Below the pieces are notes generated by a model. It was not told the origin of the DNA. It saw only the letters and a program-made list of their open reading frames with translations, and made no database searches. The position numbers and the translations under genes were made by a program. This document shows positions 6,523 through 12,177 of a DNA stretch of 12,177 bases, one piece after another. Source of the stretch: an uncultured bacterium (lineage in GTDB: Bacteria > Bacteroidota > Bacteroidia > Bacteroidales > Paludibacteraceae); assembly GCA_946183755.1 (NCBI GenBank), contig CAMHCZ010000041.1, positions 1 to 12,177 on the forward strand, read 5' to 3'. Each line of letters starts with the position of its first letter. The stretch's first letter is position 1.

Positions 6523-7248
6523 TTATTCCTCTGTTTCCTCGCCTTCGCCCTCACCTTCGCCTTCGGTCAGTTCCTCTTCGTCAAAGACCTGCTCGCCGCT
6601 GCATGTGTTCACCTCGCAGCCATAAGGATACCAGAATGTGCCAGCCTCTATGGCGACTCTCTTGTTCACCGCCTTGGCTTGCATTATTGTCACGTTCTTG
6701 CCGTCGGTCTTCTTGCTGTAGAGTATCACGCCCTTGACCTCTGGGTACAGGTAGAAATTCACATCCTTGCCGCCGATATAGTCCGTCGCCCAGATTTCCT
6801 CGGTGTACTTGAGTCCAGCTTCGACGTCCTCTATAACAACGTCGTAGCCGTGGCATGGATAGCCCAATATCTTCTTGTACTTGCCTTTGCCTTGTATGTC
6901 AAATTTCAGGCTCGCCTGCCCTGCCGCGATGTCGGCGCTGTCGCATACGGTAGCCGACTTTATCTCAGGAGTCACAGCGAGATTGATGAGCGTGTTCTTT
7001 TTCTTGTTGCCGATTATTGATGCTGTCAGGAACTCGGTCTGCGTAGTTCGGCATGTGTTATTGCCGCTCACGAGCAGAACTGCCGTCTTAGGCATCTCGC
7101 CCGGCTCCACATCACTGAACCCTTGGTAGGTGAATTCGTAGTTCACTTCCGCCATCCATATCTTATGGGCTCTTTTGGCTGCATTAGCAACGACACAGAG
7201 CGTAGCCACACCCAGCAACACAAAAGTTTTCAAACCTGTTCTTACCAT
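6523..7248 (-). CDS. Exported protein of unknown function with acidic Glu/Gly tail
   Basis: 241 residues. Residues 1-23 form a signal peptide (MVRTGLKTF, hydrophobic VLLGVATLCVV, then ANA). The segment GKGKYKKILGYPCHGYDVVIED at 120-141, split at GKGKYKKILGY and PCHGYDVVIED, and the following EEIWATDYIGG resemble DUF4412/GLPGLI-type periplasmic proteins, which often read 'ILGYKC..Y.V....WV'. This is a motif-level inference. Mature cysteines are at 66, 102, 132, 211 and 216. The C-terminus (from about 223) is strongly acidic, with a GE dipeptide run. Its ATG directly follows the TAA of the DUF4831 gene, with AGGA inside the end of that gene as a possible ribosome site, which suggests translational coupling. 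It is the last gene of the porQ operon. No function can be assigned. Confidence 0.85.
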   Translation of the reverse strand: MVRTGLKTFVLLGVATLCVVANAAKRAHKIWMAEVNYEFTYQGFSDVEPGEMPKTAVLLVSGNNTCRTTQTEFLTASIIGNKKKNTLINLAVTPEIKSATVCDSADIAAGQASLKFDIQGKGKYKKILGYPCHGYDVVIEDVEAGLKYTEEIWATDYIGGKDVNFYLYPEVKGVILYSKKTDGKNVTIMQAKAVNKRVAIEAGTFWYPYGCEVNTCSGEQVFDEEELTEGEGEGEGEETEE

Positions 7249-8259
7249 TTATTTTCCTATCTTTATTAATGCACCTGTTGTTGGATCAAATATCAGCTTC
7301 GCGCTCTTGTAGGCCGATGGCAGCGCCTGTATGCTTCCCATCTGGGCTATCTGCATGTCGGCGTCGAATATCAGCTGGTTGTTATATGTGAGCTGCACTC
7401 TCGCTGAGCCTGGCATGTTGTAGAAGAACTCGCCCTTGTTGGTCTGTGCGGAAGGAGTCTCGTTCTTCTTCGCTGTTATAGTCAGATACACAGGGTCGCC
7501 TGTCAGGTCGTCCTTTTCCACTACGCCGCCCAGCTTCGACACTCTGAACACGAGCTCGTCCTTGACACTCTTCTTGGCTGGCACATAAAGAAGGATTTTC
7601 TTAACCTCTGTTGTTCTTTTCTTGCCCTCGAACAACGCCATGAGCGCCTTTTCCTGAGAGTCCATCTGGTCGAACATCATCTTCATCGACTCGCCGTCGG
7701 CTGGCATGTGCTCCATGTCGCCTGTAGCGAGGCTCGCTCTGCTGTCTCTTATTCTGTAGATCTGCTTTGCGGCGCTCTCAGCCATTCGTCCTATGGAGTT
7801 TGCCTCGAGCTGCTCTTCGTAGTATGCGCTTGGGTCGAAATTGTTGTCGTCGAGACGGATGACTATCGGCTCAGCGAACTCGTCAATGTCCTCCTGCTTG
7901 ACAGACTCATTGTCAACGTTCAAGCCGCAGATAATGCCCTTGTCGTTAAGCACTACGCTTTTGGCCGACTTCAGTTTGAACGTCTTGTCCTTGTCCGGCA
8001 CGCCGACTGGTTTGACTCTCACCTGGTTCAGAGTCCACTCAACCTTGTCCTCGGTCGCGGCATCCTTTATGGCGAGAAGCCTGTCGCTGTATTTGTAATA
8101 AGGACCAACCTTGATTTCTGTCCTTGTCAAGGTTATCTCGATTGACAAAACTGTCTTTGGCAAAGAGTACACCAGCTGCGGTGCGCTGTACTTTGTCGCG
8201 GAAAACGCAGATGCTGTCAACGACATAGCCGCCAGCATGGAGACAATAATTTTCTTCAT
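7249..8259 (-). CDS. DUF4831 family exported protein
   Basis: 336 residues with an N-terminal signal peptide (MKKIIVSMLAAMSLTASAFS). The family of unknown function DUF4831, found in Bacteroidota, is recognised from YSLPKTVLSIEIT at 31-43, GPYYKYSDRLLAIKD at 52-66, VKPVGVPDKDKTF at 82-94, AAKQIYRIRDSRASLATGD at 163-181, and the C-terminal AQMGSIQALP at 305-314. There is no lipobox or transmembrane helix after the signal peptide, so a periplasmic location is likely. It starts 10 bases after pfkA and abuts the next gene without a spacer. The two exported proteins probably share translation and perhaps a process, but nothing here shows what it is. Confidence 0.88.
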   Translation of the reverse strand: MKKIIVSMLAAMSLTASAFSATKYSAPQLVYSLPKTVLSIEITLTRTEIKVGPYYKYSDRLLAIKDAATEDKVEWTLNQVRVKPVGVPDKDKTFKLKSAKSVVLNDKGIICGLNVDNESVKQEDIDEFAEPIVIRLDDNNFDPSAYYEEQLEANSIGRMAESAAKQIYRIRDSRASLATGDMEHMPADGESMKMMFDQMDSQEKALMALFEGKKRTTEVKKILLYVPAKKSVKDELVFRVSKLGGVVEKDDLTGDPVYLTITAKKNETPSAQTNKGEFFYNMPGSARVQLTYNNQLIFDADMQIAQMGSIQALPSAYKSAKLIFDPTTGALIKIGK

Positions 8260-8269
8260 TAACGAGTCT

Positions 8270-9244
8270 CTAAATACACAATAATCTTAATACATCGAAC
8301 AAGTGCTTGTCCACTGGCTTTTCATCTTTTATGGCGTCGGTGAACGGCACATGCACTATCTTGTTGTTCATGATTCCTATCATGATGCTTCTCTGCTCAT
8401 CAAGCAATGCGTCAACAGCAGCCACACCGCATCGGCTGGCGAGGATTCTGTCGTTGGCAGTAGGGCTTCCGCCTCTCTGTATGTGGCCGAGTATAGTCAC
8501 GTGAGGGTCATAGCCTTTCTCCTTGAGCCTCTGCGCCACGCCCATCGCTCCGCCTGTAGCGTCGCTCTCCGAAACGAGCACGATACTACTGTTCTTCATC
8601 TTATGGAAACCGTTCTGGATAAGTCTTTCCAGCTGGTCCTCCTCTGTTGCTATCTCAGGGATAAGGGCTGCCTCCGCACCTACGGCGATAGCGCCGTTCA
8701 AAGCCAGGAATCCCGCATCACGTCCCATCACCTCAACGAGGAACAGACGCTCGTGGCTGGCTGCCGTGTCACGTATCTTGTCCACAGCCGAAACTATAGT
8801 GTTAAGCGCTGTGTCATAACCGATTGTCGTGTCGGTTCCGTACAGGTCGTTGTCGATTGTTCCTGGTACTCCGACTATTGGATAGTTATATTCCTGAGCC
8901 AGAAGTCGCGCTCCGGTGAATGTACCGTCACCACCGATAACCACCAGACCGTCGATCTGATGTCTCATCAATGTGTCGTAAGCCTGACGACGTCCTTCTG
9001 GAGTCCTGAACTCCAAGCATCTCGCTGTCTTGAGGATTGTACCTCCGTGATTTATGATATTGCTGACGCTCTCAGTCTGGAATGTGACTATCTCGTCAGT
9101 TATCAGTCCTTTGTATCCGCGCAAGATTCCTTTTACTTGCAATCCGTTGAACATCGCTGTTCTTGTCACAGCTCTGATCGCTGCATTCATACCTGGCGCA
9201 TCACCTCCCGAGGTCAACACACCTATGCATCTCATGTTATACAT
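8270..9244 (-). CDS. pfkA: ATP-dependent 6-phosphofructokinase
   Basis: 324 residues, cytoplasmic, the committed step of glycolysis (fructose 6-phosphate plus ATP to fructose 1,6-bisphosphate). The N-terminus reads IGVLTSGGDAPGMNAAIRA (7-25), the ATP-binding loop. GGDGT at 104-108 has Gly107 at the position that is Asp in pyrophosphate-dependent enzymes, and PGTIDND at 127-133 has Gly128 rather than Lys. Both point to ATP as donor. Asp131 is the catalytic base. MGRDAG at 173-178 binds fructose 6-phosphate, and GHIQRGGSPTA at 253-263 is present. Length matches the 320-residue bacterial tetrameric enzymes. ATG at 9244 and a second ATG three codons later (9235) are both possible starts. It lies 13 bases after ispH and 10 bases before the DUF4831 gene. 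Confidence 0.96.
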   Translation of the reverse strand: MYNMRCIGVLTSGGDAPGMNAAIRAVTRTAMFNGLQVKGILRGYKGLITDEIVTFQTESVSNIINHGGTILKTARCLEFRTPEGRRQAYDTLMRHQIDGLVVIGGDGTFTGARLLAQEYNYPIVGVPGTIDNDLYGTDTTIGYDTALNTIVSAVDKIRDTAASHERLFLVEVMGRDAGFLALNGAIAVGAEAALIPEIATEEDQLERLIQNGFHKMKNSSIVLVSESDATGGAMGVAQRLKEKGYDPHVTILGHIQRGGSPTANDRILASRCGVAAVDALLDEQRSIMIGIMNNKIVHVPFTDAIKDEKPVDKHLFDVLRLLCI

Positions 9245-9257
9245 TAGCAGTTAGATA

Positions 9258-10172
9258 TTAGTTATTCGTTATTATCTCCTTAATTCTGTCGGCGACCTTC
9301 TCCATGAGCCATTTTGGCGTGGATGTTGCTCCACAGACGCCTATCGACTTAACATCGTCGGCGAACCAGGCCGCCTCAAGCTCATCCGCCGATGAGATGA
9401 AATAGGACCTTTCGTTCGCTCTGTGACACTCGGCAAACAGGCTCTTTCCGTTAGAGCTTTTCTTGCCGCTCACAAATATTATTAAGTCATGGACTTTCGC
9501 AAAATTAAATATATTTGGAATACGATTTGCCACTTGCCTGCAAATTGTGTCATTGAATTTCAGCGAATAGCCTCCATTTTGCTTCAACCCTTCGCGCAGG
9601 CTTTCCGCCACTTCGTTATATTCGTCGAGCGGCTTCGTCGTTTGCGAGAACAGCGATATGTTCTTGTCGAGCCCGACCTTTGAAACTTCCGACGGACTCT
9701 CTATCACTATGGCCCTGTTGTCGGTCTGCCCCACAAGTCCGTTGACCTCGGCATGACCTTTTTTGCCGAAAATCACGATTCTCGACTTATCGCCTTCCGT
9801 GTCGTATTCCGTTTTTATCCGCTTCTGCAGCATCAGCACCACAGGGCACGTCGCGTCTATGAGCGTGATGTTGTTGCGTTTTGCCATCTCGTATGTCGCA
9901 GGCGGCTCGCCGTGCGCTCTGAGCAGGACTTTGGCATCGTGCAGCTGGGCGAACTGCTCATGGTCTATGGTCACAAGCCCAGCCTCTTCGAGACGCTTCA
10001 CCTCGCTGCCGTTGTGGACTATATCGCCCAGACAATACAGCACGCCGCCCTTGCTCAATTCCTCCTCCGCTTTCTTTATGGCTGTAACCACACCGAAACA
10101 GAATCCGGAATGCTCGTCTATCTCTATTTTAATGTCCTTGCTCACTGGCCGATTATTTACCAACCGTCTCAT
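9258..10172 (-). CDS. ispH: 4-hydroxy-3-methylbut-2-enyl diphosphate reductase
   Basis: 304 residues, cytoplasmic. This [4Fe-4S] enzyme of the MEP pathway makes IPP and DMAPP from HMBPP. Cluster cysteines are Cys25 (GFCFGV), Cys109 (DATCPVV) and Cys211 (DTICRQVANR). Substrate-site motifs are VHNGSEV at 52-58, RAHGEPP at 85-91, GHAEVNG at 139-145 with Glu142, SQTT at 176-179, SGKKSSN at 235-241, and GATSTP at 281-286. The ATG at 10172 gives a 20-base overlap with the end of cmk and a 9-residue N-terminal extension without family motifs. A GTG at 10145 (VSKDIKIEID) would start just after the cmk stop and fit the family length better. The length given here follows the ATG. Confidence 0.95.
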   Translation of the reverse strand: MRRLVNNRPVSKDIKIEIDEHSGFCFGVVTAIKKAEEELSKGGVLYCLGDIVHNGSEVKRLEEAGLVTIDHEQFAQLHDAKVLLRAHGEPPATYEMAKRNNITLIDATCPVVLMLQKRIKTEYDTEGDKSRIVIFGKKGHAEVNGLVGQTDNRAIVIESPSEVSKVGLDKNISLFSQTTKPLDEYNEVAESLREGLKQNGGYSLKFNDTICRQVANRIPNIFNFAKVHDLIIFVSGKKSSNGKSLFAECHRANERSYFISSADELEAAWFADDVKSIGVCGATSTPKWLMEKVADRIKEIITNN

Positions 10173-10842
10173 CGAACTTGCGCTTCAGCCACTCGAACTG
10201 CTCTTCGAGTGTCATGTCGCTGTTATCCAGCACCACTGCGTCGGCCGCCTGAACCAGCGGACTCTCCTTTCGTGTAGTGTCGCGCAAGTCTCTTTCCTCA
10301 ATGTCCTTCTTCACTTTTTCCAATGACTCCGGCGCATCACCCTTAGCCACAAGCTCATCGTATCTGCGCTTCGCTCTGACGTCGGAAGACGCAGTGACGA
10401 ATATTTTCAGCTCCGCGTTCGGGAACACGACTGTGCCTATGTCTCTGCCGTCCATGACGACGCACTTGCCTTCGCCCATCTTCTGCTGCTGGCGCACAAG
10501 AGCCGCCCTCACTTCCTTTATCTCGCTGACCTTGCTCGCCGCTATCGCTGCGTCAAGCGTCCTTATCTCGCCCTCGACGTTCTCGCCGTTCAGGTAAGTC
10601 TCGTTCTTGCCTTCTGCGTTAGGCTTGAAGAATATATCAATCTCATCCAATGCGCCGATTATCGCGGCGTTGTCCAGTTCTCCGTCCTTGATGAATCCTT
10701 TTCTTGTCGCATAAAGTCCGATTGCCCTGTACATTGCCCCTGTGTCTATGTACGCATATCCTGCGTATTTCGCCAACGCCTTGGCCATCGTGCTTTTGCC
10801 GCATGACGAGTAACCGTCCACAGCCACTACTATCTTTCTCAT
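10153..10842 (-). CDS. cmk: (d)CMP kinase
   Basis: 229 residues, cytoplasmic. It phosphorylates CMP and dCMP to the diphosphates using ATP. The P-loop is GYSSCGKST at 10-18; a Cys within the loop is, as I recall, usual in Bacteroidota CMP kinases. IDTGAMYRAIG at 32-42 is the NMP-binding segment. DGRDIGTVVFPNAELKIFV at 131-149 and the Arg-rich lid (RAKRRYDEL at 156-164, RDLRDTTRKESPL at 184-196) complete the family signature. Length is normal. Its ATG overlaps the porQ stop as ATGA, a classic translational-coupling arrangement, and its own end overlaps or abuts ispH. Confidence 0.95.
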   Translation of the reverse strand: MRKIVVAVDGYSSCGKSTMAKALAKYAGYAYIDTGAMYRAIGLYATRKGFIKDGELDNAAIIGALDEIDIFFKPNAEGKNETYLNGENVEGEIRTLDAAIAASKVSEIKEVRAALVRQQQKMGEGKCVVMDGRDIGTVVFPNAELKIFVTASSDVRAKRRYDELVAKGDAPESLEKVKKDIEERDLRDTTRKESPLVQAADAVVLDNSDMTLEEQFEWLKRKFDETVGK

Positions 10843-11861
10843 TTCTTTAATATTTTATCAAAATCAAGACCTACATTGAATTGCCAGTTCCAAACGCCGG
10901 ACTGGTATTGCGACGCCGCCATCGACAAATTGAATTTCTTCAGGTAAAGACCGGCGCCGAAAGAGAATCCGGCTATCGTCTTCGCGTCATTCAGTTTCAG
11001 TTCCTGCGCCCTTCTGTGGTTATATGACGCCGACACTCTGAACTTGCCGCCGAACGGCACGAAATCCACGCCCCATATCGTATGCCTGAAGAACATATCG
11101 ACACCGGAAATCTTGCTGCTCTGCTTCACACCGAGCATATTCGTAGCCGACACCTTGTTCACATAATCAAAATCCCAGTCTGTTATGTGGTTGTATGTGA
11201 AATGCAGAATGACAGGGGCATGCTTGAAACCTTTGTTGATGGAGAACACCATGTTGAATGGCAACGCCTGGACATCGTCGTCGTACGTGACAACCTGACG
11301 GCCGATTTGCTGGAAAGCCAGACCAGTCGACAGGCTATACTTCTCGCACACATAAGCCGCAGCCACATCCACCGCCAGAGCGAACGAGCCGTAATTCTCA
11401 TAAACCGAGAAAATCGGCTTGAACGACACTCCTGCCGACAGCCCTTTGTACAACATTCTGGAATAAGAGAAGACCATCTCGACATCAGTCGCCGTGAATG
11501 TGCCGGTCGAGGCTCCATACTCGTCGTAGCCGGAGAACTGACCGTAATTCAGGAATCTGACGCCGCCAGAGAACGTGTGCGAGTTCCAAGTCTGCGAATA
11601 AGCCGCGCCGCCGAAATTGGCAATGTTCAAATAGCGGCTGTATGACAGCGACAGCTGCTTGTTCTCCTTCTCGGAGATAAGCGCCGCGTTTGAGAAAACG
11701 TTGTTCACGCCGTCATGGCTCAAGGCGACATTCTGTCCACCCTGCGCCGCCGAATAAGCCGAAGCCGGCATCTCGAGAAACGTGTATGCACTGAGCCCGT
11801 TTCCAGCGCACAAGGCCATCGTGGAAACCACAGCGTATGCCAATACGATTAATCGTTTCAT
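10839..11861 (-). CDS. porQ: Type IX secretion system protein PorQ
   Basis: 340 residues. The signal peptide is MKRLIVLAYAVVSTMALCA. The mature protein begins with the PorQ/PorV-like segment FLEMPASAYSAAQGGQNVAL (28-47) followed by DGVNNVFSNAAL (50-61), then alternating beta-strands typical of FadL-like outer-membrane barrels, including VRFLNYGQFSGYDEYG at 101-116. The last residues form an amphipathic strand (WNWQFNVGLDFDKILKK). In Porphyromonas gingivalis, PorQ works with PorU, PorV and PorZ in the surface attachment complex that processes T9SS cargo. The conserved NPAL reads NAAL here. It is first in the six-gene operon and its TGA overlaps the cmk start. As I recall, porQ also neighbours cmk and ispH in P. 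gingivalis, which supports the call. Confidence 0.87.
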   Translation of the reverse strand: MKRLIVLAYAVVSTMALCAGNGLSAYTFLEMPASAYSAAQGGQNVALSHDGVNNVFSNAALISEKENKQLSLSYSRYLNIANFGGAAYSQTWNSHTFSGGVRFLNYGQFSGYDEYGASTGTFTATDVEMVFSYSRMLYKGLSAGVSFKPIFSVYENYGSFALAVDVAAAYVCEKYSLSTGLAFQQIGRQVVTYDDDVQALPFNMVFSINKGFKHAPVILHFTYNHITDWDFDYVNKVSATNMLGVKQSSKISGVDMFFRHTIWGVDFVPFGGKFRVSASYNHRRAQELKLNDAKTIAGFSFGAGLYLKKFNLSMAASQYQSGVWNWQFNVGLDFDKILKK

Positions 11862-11901
11862 TTTCGAGAGACGTTGCTTTACTTTATTCTAAAAAAGAAT
11901 T

Positions 11902-11909
11902 CAAATATA
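11902..11909 (-). promoter_or_regulatory. Promoter -7 element of the porQ operon
   Basis: The minus strand reads TATATTTG, a perfect match to the Bacteroidota -7 consensus TAnnTTTG, 40 bases upstream of the porQ ATG. No TTTG is seen at the expected -33 distance, so recognition would rest on the -7 element. No other good promoter is seen between the genes downstream, where gaps are 0-13 bases or overlaps. Confidence 0.6.
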
Positions 11910-12014
11910 ACGCATTGGATGTTGATATGCCACCCTTGCACACAAAGAAGTTATTAAAATGTCTAAATAAACTATTTTTACTTCCACATGTCTTCCTTTT
12001 CTCAAAAAAAATGC

Positions 12015-12022
12015 TACATTTG
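12015..12022 (+). promoter_or_regulatory. Promoter -7 element of the tonB-like gene
   Basis: TACATTTG matches the Bacteroidota -7 consensus TAnnTTTG exactly and lies 63 bases before the ATG at 12086. The pyrimidine-rich stretch around 11991-12000 stands where a -33 element would be but has no TTTG. The element is divergent from the porQ promoter; about 105 AT-rich bases separate the two, and I see no clear operator there. Confidence 0.6.
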
Positions 12023-12085
12023 CCATTCAAAAGCCTGATGAAAATCGGCGCGACAAAGAAATAATCAAATATCTATACAAAAAAC

Positions 12086-12177
12086 ATGGAAGCAAAAAAA
12101 TCAGCATCCGCAAACCTTGAGAACCAGAAAGGCTTTTTCACTCTCTTAGGTTTTGTAGTAGTGTTGGGTTTTGTTTA
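12086..12177 (+). CDS. TonB-like energy transducer, N-terminus only
   Basis: The frame starts with ATG at 12086 and stays open for 30 codons to the window edge. It reads MEAKKSASANLENQKGFFTL, then a hydrophobic segment LGFVVVLGFV. The charged opening MExKKSxxANLENxK before a single membrane anchor is the usual start of Bacteroidota TonB proteins, which pass proton-motive force from ExbB/ExbD to outer-membrane transporters. The proline-rich linker and C-terminal domain lie outside the window, so the call rests on the N-terminus and could be wrong. A good promoter lies 63 bases upstream. Confidence 0.7.
   Translation, partial: MEAKKSASANLENQKGFFTLLGFVVVLGFV

Noticed and set aside
9235..9244. 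Possible misannotated pfkA start giving a novel N-terminus
   Set aside because: The two ATG choices differ by only three residues outside any motif, which is not biologically notable.
8303..9247. 314-codon open frame on the plus strand opposite pfkA
   Set aside because: pfkA is unmistakable on the minus strand. The antisense product is Ser/His/Cys-rich, without domain or promoter.
12038..12064. Eight-codon ORF (MKIGATKK) ahead of the tonB-like gene
   Set aside because: Too short to distinguish from chance, with no supporting structure or composition signal.
1..12177. Mobile elements, CRISPR arrays, tRNA or rRNA genes
   Set aside because: I saw no transposase motifs, spaced direct repeats, or tRNA- or rRNA-like sequence. 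Genes are contiguous and housekeeping in nature.

Overview
The window looks like ordinary chromosomal DNA of a member of the Bacteroidota, most likely order Bacteroidales. The support is: a PorQ-type outer-membrane protein of the type IX secretion system (T9SS); a DUF4831 protein; Bacteroidota-style forms of glycogen debranching enzyme, GH57 protein, IspH, CMP kinase and TonB; promoters fitting the Bacteroidota -7 consensus TAnnTTTG; and start codons mostly without a Shine-Dalgarno sequence. Genes are of balanced base composition and intergenic stretches are AT-rich. I see no mobile element, CRISPR array, tRNA or rRNA.

Layout. (1) 1-348, minus: the start of a secreted protein of unknown function, cut by the window edge, with its own promoter. 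(2) 509-5144, minus: a three-gene glycogen/alpha-glucan operon, transcribed as debranching enzyme, GT-B glycosyltransferase, GH57 alpha-amylase-like protein, closed by a strong terminator at 451-486. (3) 5145-5358: a divergent promoter region. Its rightward leader holds a possible 22-codon small ORF and a hairpin. (4) 5359-6456, plus: a 23S-type pseudouridine synthase with a long disordered N-terminus. (5) 6470-6506: a bidirectional terminator between convergent genes. (6) 6523-11861, minus: a tightly packed six-gene operon transcribed as porQ, cmk, ispH, pfkA, DUF4831 protein, acidic-tailed secreted protein. (7) 11862-12085: a second divergent promoter region. (8) 12086-12177, plus: the first 30 codons of a TonB-like energy transducer, cut by the edge.

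The glycogen operon encodes chain handling (glycosyltransferase), branch removal (debranching enzyme) and a GH57 protein whose usual catalytic Asp is read as Asn. The long minus-strand operon mixes housekeeping enzymes (CMP kinase, IspH, phosphofructokinase) with envelope proteins (PorQ and two exported proteins of unknown role). The gene spacing suggests cotranscription and in places translational coupling.

I did not find a clearly new multi-gene system. The best leads are the GH57 active-site substitution with its Lys/Ala/Pro-rich tail, a similar Asp-to-Asn reading in the debranching enzyme, the small ORF and hairpin ahead of the pseudouridine synthase, and the uncharacterised exported pair at the end of the porQ operon.
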